Source of the DNA: JAITMY01 sp031549685
Lineage (GTDB): Bacteria > Bacteroidota > Bacteroidia > Bacteroidales > UBA932
DNA: 64,000 bases
Reading direction: 5' to 3'
Assembly (NCBI GenBank): GCA_031549685.1
Contig: JAVBPG010000010.1
Span: 1-64,000, forward strand
The notes under the pieces were generated by a model. The model was not told the DNA's origin, searched no databases, and worked only from the letters and a program-made list of their open reading frames with translations. Both the position numbers and the translations under genes were made by a program. Shown here one piece after another: positions 33,054 to 41,905 of the stretch (its first letter is position 1; each line of letters opens with the position of its first letter).

Positions 33054-33805
33054 ATTGGTTCTATAGAGTTTGCCTGTATCCAGCCCTGCTTGCCATCGGC
33101 GGTTTTCACTTTTTTCCAGTCGCCGATAGCCTCGAGAATGGTAACCTTGGTGCCCTCGTGCAGCACAAAGAGGTCAACTCCGGCGCTGTCGGGCGAGGCT
33201 TTGATGGAGCTCACGGGTACAAATATGATGGCCTCGGAGTGCCTGTCCATGGCTATTTTTTGGCTAACGGCAATGTAGGTGGAGACGATGGATAGCAGGA
33301 GCAGGACGCAGGCGAGAAAGAAGGCCACCTTTTTGCGTACCACCGAGCGGCTAAGGGTAATTACGAGCACCAGCGCAAGCACGATGCAGAACAGCGCCAC
33401 GCCTGTAATGGCCCAGGCATCGACGCCCATGCTGTGGCGGATGGCATCCATCCAGGCTACGAGAAAGAACTGCGGCACGGGCTCAATTTTATCTACGGTT
33501 TGCTGCTTGGCCAGCTCAAGGTTGTACAGCGTATCTTCATCGTCGGGTTCGAGCTTGAGGGCGCGCTCGTAGTATAAAATGGCTTTGCCCAGCTCGCCCA
33601 GCTTGTAGTAGCTGTTGGCCGTGTTGTAGTATAGCGCCACGCCGGCCTTTCCGCTTTTTTCTACCTGCAAAAAGAGCTCAGCGGCCTCGGCGTACTTGCC
33701 TTCGGTGTACAGGGTGTTGGCTTTTTGCCACAGCGTATCAACCTGCGCAAAGGCAGGAAGCACAAGGCATGCGACAAGTAAAAGTGAAAATATTTTTCGA
33801 AGCAT
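33050..33805 (-). CDS. batE: BatE: TPR and SH3-like aerotolerance protein
   Basis: A 251-residue protein with signal peptide MLRKIFSLLLVACLVLPAFAQ, TPR repeats (ANTLYTEGKYAEAAELFLQVEK, YYNTANSYYKLGELGKAILYYERALKLEPDD), two membrane segments near residues 130-175, and a C-terminal bacterial SH3-like domain (LFVLHEGTKVTILEAIGDWKKVKTADG). This is the BatE architecture. Last Bat gene of the operon, 124 bases after batD with a tandem repeat in the spacer. The stop overlaps the next gene's ATG, so the hydrogenase-related pair may be translationally coupled to it. Confidence 0.9.
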   Translation of the reverse strand: MLRKIFSLLLVACLVLPAFAQVDTLWQKANTLYTEGKYAEAAELFLQVEKSGKAGVALYYNTANSYYKLGELGKAILYYERALKLEPDDEDTLYNLELAKQQTVDKIEPVPQFFLVAWMDAIRHSMGVDAWAITGVALFCIVLALVLVITLSRSVVRKKVAFFLACVLLLLSIVSTYIAVSQKIAMDRHSEAIIFVPVSSIKASPDSAGVDLFVLHEGTKVTILEAIGDWKKVKTADGKQGWIQANSIEPI

Positions 33806-33826
33806 ACTATAGTTTAAAGATTTAAA

Positions 33827-33898
33827 GATTCAAGGATTCAAGGATTCAAGGATTCAAGGATTCAAGGATTCAAGGATTCAAGGATTCAAGGATTCAAA
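33827..33898. repeat. 8-bp tandem repeat (GATTCAAG, 8 exact copies plus one variant)
   Basis: Eight exact GATTCAAG units then GATTCAAA, in the batD-batE spacer. Adjacent DNA continues related words (GATTTAAA, ATTCAAAG). The unit count could vary by slippage. The spacer is untranslated. Confidence 0.9.
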
Positions 33899-33929
33899 AA
33901 TTCAAAGTTTAAAATTTAAAGTTTAAGGA

Positions 33930-35753
33930 TTACTTTATCCGCTGCTCGAGCTTGCTGATTACGCCTACGGCGTCGGCGTAAACCTGCTCCATTTCCTGGC
34001 GGCCGCTGCCGGGCGCGTAGCGCGCAAATTCGCACTCGTCAATCACGCTCAGGAAAGTGGTAATGTACGCCTCCTCAATGCTGCGGTCGGTAAATGCCTG
34101 CTGTGCGTTTTCGCGCGATAGCTCGGCTACCGGAATGCTCAGCTTATCGCTCAGGTAGCCCCACATGGCGCGCAGCAGCTCGTTGTAAAAGCCCTGCGCG
34201 TTGCCCATTTTGAGCAGCTGGGCCGAGGCTTTGAGGCGCTTGCGGGCTACCTTGTTGGCCTTTTTATTTTTTACCAAAACAATATTTTTATTTTCCTTTA
34301 TACGCTTTTTTGATAGAATATAAATTGTTGAAAATAAAATTATTGCTGTAATGTAAAGGAGGTAGAACATGGCCGACCCGAGAAAGAATTTAGGCTCGGT
34401 GGGCAGCGCGTTGTCGCCGGTTTTGATAAAGCGAATATCCTGCCCCAGCACCTTAATACCCTCCCTGCGCCCCTCCGACGAGCTGTAGCTTTGCTGTACG
34501 CGGCTGTCTTTTTCCACCGAGATGGTTTGCTCCGGCGTGTGTAGCGTAACGTATTTTCCGGTGCTTGGGTTGAAGTAGGAAAACTCAATGGCGGGAATCA
34601 TAAATTCGCCGGCGCTGCGCGGTATGAGCGGTATTTCGAACTGGCGGTAGCCGCTGGATCCGGCATCGGAATTTTTAATGCTTTCGGTAGCTTTGGTGTC
34701 GTACACCTCAAAGTCAACCGGAAAATCGACCTTGGGCGCGTTGATGAGCTTAAGGTTGCCGTTGCCCGAAATGCGGATGGTAAGCGATGTGGCATCGTTG
34801 GCGGTCAGCTGTTTTTTGCTAAGCGAGGCCTCCATTTTGAAGCTGCCCACCGCGCCCGAGAACGAGACCGGCGCCCCTGCGGGCAGGTCTTTTACCTTTA
34901 TTTTTACGGATTTTGATTGCAGGTGCTTGCGAACGTTTTGGTAGCCTCCGCCAAAAAAATCTTCGAACATATCGCGGCTTCGGGTGCGAATTTGTACCAC
35001 CACGTCCACCTCGCTGCTGCCTATGCTAAGCTCGCCTGCCTGCTGCGGAAACAGGAGCTGCTTGCCCAGCAGGCCGGTTTCGAACACCGTCCCGTTCACG
35101 TTCTCGCGCTGGAAGCTTATTTGCGATGGTACCTCAATGTTTTGGTTCCAGAATCCTTCGAAGGAGGGATTTTTGAGGTTGCCCAGGTCGGCAATGGCAG
35201 CGCTGCGGTTGTAGAGCTTCAGGGTGGCCACCAGGTGCTCGCCCCGGTACACCTCGCGCTTGTTTACCGTGAGGGCCAGGTAGAGGTCGTCGGAGGAGGT
35301 GGCTGCACCGCTGCTTTGCTGGCCTTGCGCCTGCTGCGCTTGCGCGGGTTGTCCCTTTACGCATTCAATGGTAAAGGGCTGCGTTTGCGCCTCCTCGTTA
35401 CCATTTTTTACTTTGGCCGGGCCAATGGTGAACTTTCCCTCTTTTTCGGCGTAGAGGGTGTAGGTAAAGGTTGAGCTGACGCTCTGCGTAACTTTTCCGT
35501 TAATAAAGTTTACGCTGGTCTGTGACGCCTGAATGGGGCCTGCCGTTACCGTGAATCCGTCAAAGCTGGGAGGTGTAAAGTTGTCCACCTTAGCGTTGGC
35601 CACAAACGCAAGGCGAAACATTTCGCCCGTGCTTACCACGCGCGGCGCCTGTATTTCGAGGCGCAGGTCCTGCGCCCAAGCGTTGGTTACACACAACGCT
35701 ACAAGCAATGTTGTGAAGGCTAACTTTAATCTTGTTGTAATCTTTCGAAGCAT
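33930..35753 (-). CDS. batD: BatD: Oxygen-tolerance family membrane protein
   Basis: A 607-residue protein with a signal peptide, then several Ig-like beta domains (LRLEIQAPRVVSTGEMFRLAFVANAKVDNF, YLALTVNKREVYRGEHLVATLKLYNRS, LPAGAPVSFSGAVGSFKMEASLSKKQLTAND). A single membrane segment lies near residues 465-485. A cytoplasmic helical tail (KRLKASAQLLKMGNAQGFYNELLRAMWGYLSDKL) follows. This is the BatD/oxygen-tolerance pattern. BatD likely forms the periplasmic part of the BatA/BatB membrane complex, inferred from the operon. A Gln/Ala-rich linker is present near 130-150. Confidence 0.92.
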   Translation of the reverse strand: MLRKITTRLKLAFTTLLVALCVTNAWAQDLRLEIQAPRVVSTGEMFRLAFVANAKVDNFTPPSFDGFTVTAGPIQASQTSVNFINGKVTQSVSSTFTYTLYAEKEGKFTIGPAKVKNGNEEAQTQPFTIECVKGQPAQAQQAQGQQSSGAATSSDDLYLALTVNKREVYRGEHLVATLKLYNRSAAIADLGNLKNPSFEGFWNQNIEVPSQISFQRENVNGTVFETGLLGKQLLFPQQAGELSIGSSEVDVVVQIRTRSRDMFEDFFGGGYQNVRKHLQSKSVKIKVKDLPAGAPVSFSGAVGSFKMEASLSKKQLTANDATSLTIRISGNGNLKLINAPKVDFPVDFEVYDTKATESIKNSDAGSSGYRQFEIPLIPRSAGEFMIPAIEFSYFNPSTGKYVTLHTPEQTISVEKDSRVQQSYSSSEGRREGIKVLGQDIRFIKTGDNALPTEPKFFLGSAMFYLLYITAIILFSTIYILSKKRIKENKNIVLVKNKKANKVARKRLKASAQLLKMGNAQGFYNELLRAMWGYLSDKLSIPVAELSRENAQQAFTDRSIEEAYITTFLSVIDECEFARYAPGSGRQEMEQVYADAVGVISKLEQRIK

Positions 35754-35781
35754 ATTTTTTGCTAAACGTGAACGTATTTTC

Positions 35782-36561
35782 TTACCAGTTTTTGTCCGAT
35801 GACCGCTGCTGGGCCTTTGCCTTTTCTTTCTTTACCTTTTCCTGCGTTTCTTTTTCCTGCTGCTCCAAAGCTTGCAGCATGCGCTGCGCATCCTCCTTCG
35901 ATATTTTCTGCTCCTGCGGTTGCTGCTGTTGCTGGTCTTTCTTGTCCTTGTTTTTATCCTGATTTTGAGGCTGCTGCTGGTCTTGCTTATCCTTATTCTG
36001 GTCTTTGTTCTTGTCGTCTTTGTTCTTGTCGTCCTTATCCTTTTCGTCCTTGTTTTTATCCTGATTTTGCTGTTGCTGCTGCTGGTTTTGCTGCTGCTGG
36101 TTGTTCATGGCCTGGGCAAAAACAAGGTTTTGCTTTGCCTCCATATCGTTGGGGTTGAGGCGTAGCGATTTTTTGTAGGCGTCCACGGCGGCGCTCCAGT
36201 TTTGCTCGCGCAGGTAGGTGTTGCCGTCGTTGTAGTGGGTGGCGGCTTTTTGCTTAGCGTCGGTGTAGGCTTCGCCGGCATTTTCGTACAGCTTATGCAC
36301 CTGCTCCAGGTACTGCTTGGCCTCCTCGGGCTGCATGGTGCTGTCCACCTGCTTGTACAGCGCATTGCCGAGGTTAAACTTGGGGTTGGCCAGCGCGGGT
36401 GCCTTCTCCATGGCGCGGCGGTAGCTCAGCTCGGCCTCGCTGTAGCCTCCCTCTTTGTACTGCTCGTTTCCGGTACGCATATCCTTGCGCTCGGGCTGCT
36501 TGGCGGCAAACAAGAGTGTAGGCAAAAGGGTAAGTAGTATAAGTATCTTAAAAATTCTCAT
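35782..36561 (-). CDS. batC: BatC: TPR protein with long K/D/Q/N low-complexity tail
   Basis: A 259-residue protein with signal peptide (MRIFKILILLTLLPTLLFA), then TPR repeats (NEQYKEGGYSEAELSYRRAMEKAPALANPKFNLGNALYKQ, ATHYNDGNTYLREQNWSAAVDAYKKSLRLNPNDMEAKQNL). The region from about residue 150 to 225 is almost entirely Gln, Asn, Lys, Asp and Glu, with repeated DKNKD and QQQ units. A final predicted helix (EDAQRMLQALEQQEKETQEKVKKEKAKAQ) ends the protein. BatC is the periplasmic TPR partner of the Bat complex. The tail length is likely variable between strains. Confidence 0.9.
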   Translation of the reverse strand: MRIFKILILLTLLPTLLFAAKQPERKDMRTGNEQYKEGGYSEAELSYRRAMEKAPALANPKFNLGNALYKQVDSTMQPEEAKQYLEQVHKLYENAGEAYTDAKQKAATHYNDGNTYLREQNWSAAVDAYKKSLRLNPNDMEAKQNLVFAQAMNNQQQQNQQQQQQNQDKNKDEKDKDDKNKDDKNKDQNKDKQDQQQPQNQDKNKDKKDQQQQQPQEQKISKEDAQRMLQALEQQEKETQEKVKKEKAKAQQRSSDKNW

Positions 36562-36596
36562 ATAGCTTTCAAGCGCTTAATTTTAGCACCGCGGGT

Positions 36597-36676
36597 TGTC
36601 ATGCTGAGTTTGTCGAAGTGCGCGTGATGGATTTTCTCCGCCGCACCCTCCCGCCAGGGCGGGGCTCAGGGCGACA
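36597..36676. repeat. Partial palindromic repeat (TGTCATGCTGAGTTTGTCGAAG family)
   Basis: The left arm TGTCATGCTGAGTTTGTCGA is intact; the right arm CTCAGGGCGACAG is weakly complementary. CCGCCAGGGCGGG inside it is a small hairpin. It occupies most of the batB-batC spacer. Confidence 0.45.
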
Positions 36677-36689
36677 GCCTGTACGCTGG

Positions 36690-37712
36690 TTACTTTTTGT
36701 TTAAAAAATCGAACATGCTGCTCCATGGGCTCCTGCGTTCAAGCAGCACAACTTCAAACATCAGCAGCAGCATGGCGATGATGAAAAAGTAGTGGTACTG
36801 CTCGTTGAAATCTTCGTAAATAACGCTTGAGAGCTCCTGCTTTTCGAGTTTGCGAATATCATTTACAATATCGCCAAGCCCAAGGTTGGTGGGCGTTGCG
36901 CGCACGTAAATACCGCTGCCTGCTTTGGCCACCTCCTCCAGCACGGACTCATCAAGGCGCGTTACCACCATGTTGCCCAGCCTATCTTTCATAAGTCCTC
37001 CGTCTTTGAGCGGAATGGGGCTTCCCTGGGGCGAACCGATGCCGATGGTGTATACTTTTATGCCCTCCTTGGCGGCCAGCTGCGCCGCTTCTACCGGGTT
37101 GTCCTCGTGGTTTTCGCCATCGGAAATGATGATGAGGGCGCGGCTTTTTTCGCTTTGCAGCGAGAACGACCGGATGCCGGTGGTAATGGCCTTACCTATG
37201 GCGGTGCCCTGCTTTGGGACCACTCCGGTGTTGATGGAGTGTAAAAACAGCTTGGCCGAAACGTAGTCGCTTGTGATGGGTAGCTGAATGTAGGCATCGC
37301 CGGCAAATACAATAAGGCCAATGCGGTCGTTGCCCAGCTGGTCAACTAAGCGGGCGATGGCGCGCTTGGCGTTTTCGAGGCGGTTGGGTGCAAAATCCTG
37401 CGCCATCATGCTGTTTGACACGTCGAGCGCTATGATAATTTCGGCGCCCTTGCGCTTTACCTCCTTTACCCTGGCGCCCAGCTGTGGGCGGCACAGGCCC
37501 AGCACAAAGAAGAAGAAGGCCAGCATCCACAAAATCATTTTGAACCAGCCGCGCGCTACCGAAGCGTTGGGCATCAGCTGGCGAATGGTTTCAAGCTTGC
37601 CGAACCGCGCGAGCGCCTTGCGCCTTCTTTGTAAGTAAAAAGCGTAGCCGGCTGCCACAATGGGTATAAGCAGCAGCAGAATCAGGTATTCGGGTTGTGC
37701 AAAACGAAACAT
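36690..37712 (-). CDS. batB: BatB: von Willebrand factor A membrane protein
   Basis: A 340-residue inner-membrane protein. Two helices near residues 8-24 and 58-75 precede a VWA domain with the MIDAS motif DVSNSM (near 96-101), TxN-type IVFAGDAYIQLPITSDY and the distal DGENHEDN. A third helix lies near residues 308-325. BatA and BatB are paralogues that probably form a hetero-oligomer whose cation-binding VWA domains face the periplasm or cytoplasm. It is preceded by batA on the same strand. Confidence 0.92.
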   Translation of the reverse strand: MFRFAQPEYLILLLLIPIVAAGYAFYLQRRRKALARFGKLETIRQLMPNASVARGWFKMILWMLAFFFFVLGLCRPQLGARVKEVKRKGAEIIIALDVSNSMMAQDFAPNRLENAKRAIARLVDQLGNDRIGLIVFAGDAYIQLPITSDYVSAKLFLHSINTGVVPKQGTAIGKAITTGIRSFSLQSEKSRALIIISDGENHEDNPVEAAQLAAKEGIKVYTIGIGSPQGSPIPLKDGGLMKDRLGNMVVTRLDESVLEEVAKAGSGIYVRATPTNLGLGDIVNDIRKLEKQELSSVIYEDFNEQYHYFFIIAMLLLMFEVVLLERRSPWSSMFDFLNKK

Positions 37713-37815
37713 CTATGCAATTTACTATTTACAATTTACTATTTACAATTGAACACCGCAGCTGTGCTTTGTGCTCCTCAATCGTCAATGGTAAATTGTT
37801 CAATTGTCAATTAAT

Positions 37816-38811
37816 CTACGGAATTCTTCTCAAAACAGCTAACCTCAAAAATACTTCAAGCAGCAGGCAGGCCAGGGCCAGCAGCGCAAAGGGCGTGTAC
37901 TCTTCCTTGTGGTGCATGAGCGAGTCAACCTCCACCTTGTTGCGCTCGAGCTTGTTGATTTCGCCGTAGATTTCGAGCAGCTTAGTGTTGCTGGTGGCGC
38001 GGAAGTACTGGCCGTTGGTCATGTCGGCGATTTGGCGCAGCATGGCCTCGTCAATTTCCACGGGCACCTGCTGTATTTGTACGCCAAAGTTGGTCATAAA
38101 GGGGTAGGGCGCCGTGCCCATGCTCCCCACGCCTATGGTGTAAACTCTTATGCCGTAAGTTTTTGCAATCTCGGCGGCGGTAAGCGGGGCAACCTCGCCG
38201 CGGTTGTTCACGCCGTCGGTTAGCAGTATTACCACGCGGCTTACCGACTTGCTGTCCTTGAGGCGCGCCACGGCGGTGGCCAGGCCGTTGCCTATGGCGG
38301 TGCCGTCCTCAATCATGCCGCACTCCACATCCTTCATCAGGTTGATGAGGGTAATGCGGTCGGTGGTGAGGGGGCACTGCGTAAAGCTTTCGCCGGCAAA
38401 AACCACCAGGCCTATCCGGTCGTTGGGGCGCTCGGCTATAAACTGCGTCCCGATATCCTTGGCGGCCTGCAGGCGGTCGGGCCTGAAATCCTGCGCCAGC
38501 ATGCTGCTCGAAATGTCGAGCGCCAGCACAATGTCGATTCCTTCGGTGTAAACGCTCTCCGACTTGCTGGTGGATTGCGGCCTTGCCAGCGCCAGAAATA
38601 TGAAGGCGAGCGCCAGGCACCGCAGCGCAAAGGGCACATGCTGCAGGTAGTAGCGCGCGCTACGGTTTACGCCACGTAGCGGGCTGATGCTCGAGATTTG
38701 CAGCGTGGGTTTCTTGCGGTTGCTTACAAAAATGTACCAGGCCGCCAGCAGCGGAATAAGCAGCAGCAGCCACAAGTACTTGGGTTGTATGAATACGATT
38801 TCGCTAAACAT
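37816..38811 (-). CDS. batA: BatA: von Willebrand factor A membrane protein
   Basis: A 331-residue protein laid out like BatB: helices near residues 8-26 and 58-75, then a VWA domain with the MIDAS DISSSM, VVFAGESFTQCPLTTD and LLTDGVNNRGEV, and a C-terminal helix near residues 308-326. Its first codons overlap the preceding gene's stop by 8 bp, implying translational coupling. The batA-batB spacer is a run of repeated TTTACTATTTACAAT-like words. Confidence 0.92.
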   Translation of the reverse strand: MFSEIVFIQPKYLWLLLLIPLLAAWYIFVSNRKKPTLQISSISPLRGVNRSARYYLQHVPFALRCLALAFIFLALARPQSTSKSESVYTEGIDIVLALDISSSMLAQDFRPDRLQAAKDIGTQFIAERPNDRIGLVVFAGESFTQCPLTTDRITLINLMKDVECGMIEDGTAIGNGLATAVARLKDSKSVSRVVILLTDGVNNRGEVAPLTAAEIAKTYGIRVYTIGVGSMGTAPYPFMTNFGVQIQQVPVEIDEAMLRQIADMTNGQYFRATSNTKLLEIYGEINKLERNKVEVDSLMHHKEEYTPFALLALACLLLEVFLRLAVLRRIP

Positions 38812-39805
38812 TTTCTTCGGAATCGGTAGCGGCGCTTGCTGCGGCCGGGGCGCTGTCGGGCGCCACGCTGCTCAGCTCCTGCTTGGTTCGCTCTACAAAT
38901 AAATATACGTTGGCAAGGCTCATCTCGTTCTCGTCGGGCTGCGGCGTGTACTTGGCAAACTTGGCCAAATCGGAAATGTAGAACATTTCGCGGAGCTTAT
39001 CCACCAGCGCCTTGTCGCAGCACTTGGCGTCGTCAAACGAGCGTAGGATATCGTCCGAGGTTTGCTCCATGGCCTGTATGCTGTACCTGTCCTCAATGTA
39101 GGTGCGAATAATTTCCGACAGGCGGGTGTAAAAATCCTTAACCTTGCCGTGCTGCCACAGCTGCTCTTTTTTTACCTTGTCCAGCTCGCGCAGGGCGACA
39201 ACGTGCGCGGGCTCCTTGGGCTTGGGCTTAAAGAATACGGGCTTGTTTTTCCGCCTCCGGTCGATGTAGTAAATCAAAAACGCAACGAGGGCCAGCAGCA
39301 GCAGCCCCGCGCCCACGTACGGCAGCACCTCCATAAAGGTAATGGGGTACTGCACCGGCGGTTTTATGTCGTTGGGCGTAAACGTGCTGTCCATGGGCGG
39401 AAACGCCACCTTGAGCGTAAGCCGGTTGGAGGTAAACGTATCGGCCACCGCGCCCCGGTTGAGCGTAAACGAGATTTGCGGCAGCGAGTAGGCAATGCCG
39501 CCGTCGAACGAGGTGAGCGTGTACCGGCGCTGCACGTTTACCAGGTCGTCGTTCTTTTTACCCTTCAGCGTATCGATTTTCGAGCTGCGCAAAATTTCAA
39601 CGCCCGGCATCAGCGTATCGCCCAGCGCGGGGAAGCTGAACTGTATGGCCTTGTTGTACGACACGTCAAGCGTCATATCCACCTGGTCGCCTACCAAAAT
39701 GCTGTCCCTGTCGAGCGATAGCTTGATGAGGATGTCCTGCGCCGGGGCGGTGTGAGCGCCAAGGGCAACGGCAAGTAGTAGCGTTATTTTTTTTATCAAC
39801 TGCAT
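38804..39805 (-). CDS. BatD-like membrane protein of the Bat operon
   Basis: A 333-residue protein. The ATG at 39805 begins a clean signal peptide (MQLIKKITLLLAVALGAHTAPAQ). The frame stays open to 39889 only because it reads through a palindromic repeat, so that extension is rejected. A beta-rich extracytoplasmic domain (LIKLSLDRDSILVGDQVDMTLDVSY) is followed by one membrane helix near residues 160-180 and a cytoplasmic helical tail (KVKDFYTRLSEIIRTYIEDRYSI). This resembles a short BatD or DUF4381-type protein and occupies the conserved slot between the DUF58 gene and batA. Confidence 0.8.
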   Translation of the reverse strand: MQLIKKITLLLAVALGAHTAPAQDILIKLSLDRDSILVGDQVDMTLDVSYNKAIQFSFPALGDTLMPGVEILRSSKIDTLKGKKNDDLVNVQRRYTLTSFDGGIAYSLPQISFTLNRGAVADTFTSNRLTLKVAFPPMDSTFTPNDIKPPVQYPITFMEVLPYVGAGLLLLALVAFLIYYIDRRRKNKPVFFKPKPKEPAHVVALRELDKVKKEQLWQHGKVKDFYTRLSEIIRTYIEDRYSIQAMEQTSDDILRSFDDAKCCDKALVDKLREMFYISDLAKFAKYTPQPDENEMSLANVYLFVERTKQELSSVAPDSAPAAASAATDSEENV

Positions 39806-39832
39806 AGTTGAAATGAATCTTCTTGTAGTTAT

Positions 39833-39902
39833 TGTCATTGCGGGCTTGACCCGCAATCTCATGCCAAAACTCCCTCTCACGGGGGTCAAGCCCGCAATGA
39901 CA
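39833..39902. repeat. Palindromic repeat, TGTCATTGCGGGCTTGACCC family, copy 1
   Basis: Arms TGTCATTGCGGGCTTGACCC and its near-exact complement flank a 30-base loop. It lies inside the Bat operon, in the spacer after the DUF58 gene. The same text occurs at 40818-40899, 52232-52311 and, diverged, 60946-61011. Confidence 0.85.
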
Positions 39903-39910
39903 GTATGCGT

Positions 39911-40792
39911 TTATCGTTGCTTAAACAGCTTTATCAGCGGCCGCACGTAGTCCTCGCCGGTGCTGATGCTCACGTTGTCCACCTTGCACCTGGAGAGCGT
40001 TTGCCGTATGGTTTGATCCGATGTTTTCCACCAGCTTTCGTAGGCCTTGCGTACGCTTCGCAGCGAAGTGTCAACCCACTGTTGTTGGCGGGTTTCGGCA
40101 TCCACCAGCTCCACCATTCCTACGTTGGGCATGGCCGTTTCGCGCTCGTCGTAGGTGCGTATTACGCCAATGTCGTGCTTGTTGGCGGCAATTTTCAGGG
40201 CGCTTTCAAAGCGGGGCGTACCCTCCTTGGTCAGGTCCATCATGTCGCTGAGCACAAATGCCGAGCAGCGTTTTTTGATGGCGTTGGTCAGGAAGCGCAG
40301 CGCCTCCGAAATGTCGGTCTGGTTGCTCTGCGGCGTTACCTCAAGCAGCTCGCGAATGATGCGCAGCGTGTGCGAGCGGCCTTTTTTAGGCGGGATAAAC
40401 TTTTCGATTCTGTCGCTGAAAAAGATTACACCTACCTTATCGTTGTTCATGCCGGCCGAGAACGAGAGCACCGCCGCCAGCTCGGTAATCAGGTCCTTTT
40501 TTATTTTGTCGGTGGTGCCGAACATGCGCGATCCGCTCACATCGATGAGCAGCATAACGGTCAGCTCGCGCTCCTCCTCAAAAATCTTTACAAACGGGGC
40601 GGTGTGGCGGGCGGTTACGTTCCAGTCGATGTTGCGGATTTCGTCGCCGTACTGGTACTCGCGCACCTCGCTGAAGGCCATGCCGCGCCCCTTAAACGCG
40701 CTGTGGTACTCGCCCGCAAAGATTTGCCGGGACAGGCCGCGCGATTTGATTTCGATCTTGCGAACTTTTTTTATTAATTCGGTCGTTTCCAT
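39911..40792 (-). CDS. DUF58 domain protein of the MoxR-Bat operon
   Basis: A 293-residue soluble protein. The DUF58 signature is GRGMAFSEVREYQYGDEIRNIDWNVTARH (near residues 35-63), followed by a VWA-like core LLIDVSGSRMFG and VGVIFFSDRIEKF. DUF58 proteins are encoded directly after moxR in most MoxR/VWA systems and are thought to work with the ATPase. It lies 118 bases after moxR, with a palindromic repeat between. Confidence 0.9.
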   Translation of the reverse strand: METTELIKKVRKIEIKSRGLSRQIFAGEYHSAFKGRGMAFSEVREYQYGDEIRNIDWNVTARHTAPFVKIFEEERELTVMLLIDVSGSRMFGTTDKIKKDLITELAAVLSFSAGMNNDKVGVIFFSDRIEKFIPPKKGRSHTLRIIRELLEVTPQSNQTDISEALRFLTNAIKKRCSAFVLSDMMDLTKEGTPRFESALKIAANKHDIGVIRTYDERETAMPNVGMVELVDAETRQQQWVDTSLRSVRKAYESWWKTSDQTIRQTLSRCKVDNVSISTGEDYVRPLIKLFKQR

Positions 40793-40817
40793 TTAGTGTA
40801 AACTCTCTAACCTTTGC

Positions 40818-40899
40818 TGTCATTGCGGGCTTGACCCGCAATCTCCTAATTGTATTTTACTTTCTTGGCTGGGGATTGCGGGTCAAGCCCGCAATGACA
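40818..40899. repeat. Palindromic repeat, TGTCATTGCGGGCTTGACCC family, copy 2
   Basis: Arms of about 26 bp (TGTCATTGCGGGCTTGACCC continuing GCAATC) are almost perfectly complementary, with a 26-base loop. It fills the moxR-DUF58 spacer. Confidence 0.88.
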
Positions 40900-40909
40900 A
40901 TGTATGAGT

Positions 40910-41905
40910 TTATGGAACTTCAACAGCGTTAAGTATTTGCGTAATAATATCCTCGCTGGTTACGTTGTCGGCCTCGGCTTCGTAGGTAAGGCCAATGCGG
41001 TGGCGCAGCACATCGTAGCTTACGGCGCGCACATCCTCGGGGATAACGTAGCCGCGGCGCTTGATGAAGGCGTAGGCCTTGGCCGCCAGCGACAGGCTGA
41101 TGCTGGCGCGCGGCGAGCCTCCGTAGCTGATGAGCCCGTTGAGGTTGCCCAGCTTGTAATCCTCGGGGGTGCGGGTGGCGTACACTATATCTACAATGTA
41201 GCGCTCGATTTTTTCGTCCATATAAACGTCGCGCACCACGCTGCGGGCTTTTACAATGTCCTCGGGCTTCAACGCCTTGTTGGGCTTGGGAAATTCGCCC
41301 ATCACATTTTGGCGAATAATCAACTTTTCTTCCTCCTTTTTCGGGTAGGAAATGATGACCTTGAGCATAAAACGGTCCACCTGCGCCTCGGGGAGAGGGT
41401 AGGTACCTTCTTGCTCCAGCGGGTTTTGCGTTGCCATAACAAGGAACGGCTCGGGCAGCTTGTAGGTGTGCTCGCCCAGCGTAACCTGGCGCTCCTGCAT
41501 GGCCTCAAGCAGGGCGCTCTGCACCTTGGCCGGGGAGCGGTTAATTTCGTCGGCCAGGATAAAGTTGGCAAAAATGGGGCCGAGCTTTACCGCGAACTCC
41601 TCCTTTTTCTGGCTGTAAATCATGGTACCCAACAGGTCGGCGGGGAGCAGGTCGGGCGTAAACTGTATGCGGCTGAATTTGGCATCGATAATATTCGACA
41701 GGGTGCTTATTGCTAATGTTTTAGCAAGTCCCGGAACGCCTTCGAGCAGCACGTGCCCGTTGCTGAGCAGCCCTATGAGCAGGCTTTCGGTAAGGTGCTT
41801 TTGGCCAACAATCACCTTCGACATCTCCATGTTGAGGATATCAACAAATGCGCTTTCCTGCTGGATTCTGTCGTTTAACTCCTTAATGTTTACGTTTGTA
41901 CTCAT
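40910..41905 (-). CDS. moxR: MoxR-family AAA+ ATPase
   Basis: A 331-residue ATPase that heads the Bat operon. The ATG at 41905 (MSTNVNIKELNDRI) matches family N-termini; the frame extends to 42019 but with unlike sequence. Walker A is GVPGLAKT (56-63), Walker B is ADE (118-120) in FILADEINRS, sensor 1 is MATQNPLEQEGTYPLPEAQVDRF and sensor 2 lies in GGSPRASISL. MoxR proteins act as chaperone-like ATPases on VWA proteins, here BatA/BatB. In Bacteroides the bat genes affect oxygen tolerance and envelope integrity. Confidence 0.95.
   Translation of the reverse strand: MSTNVNIKELNDRIQQESAFVDILNMEMSKVIVGQKHLTESLLIGLLSNGHVLLEGVPGLAKTLAISTLSNIIDAKFSRIQFTPDLLPADLLGTMIYSQKKEEFAVKLGPIFANFILADEINRSPAKVQSALLEAMQERQVTLGEHTYKLPEPFLVMATQNPLEQEGTYPLPEAQVDRFMLKVIISYPKKEEEKLIIRQNVMGEFPKPNKALKPEDIVKARSVVRDVYMDEKIERYIVDIVYATRTPEDYKLGNLNGLISYGGSPRASISLSLAAKAYAFIKRRGYVIPEDVRAVSYDVLRHRIGLTYEAEADNVTSEDIITQILNAVEVP

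Noticed and set aside
39806..39889. N-terminal extension of the BatD-like protein
   Set aside because: The extra 28 codons translate the palindromic repeat at 39833-39902 and precede a normal signal peptide.
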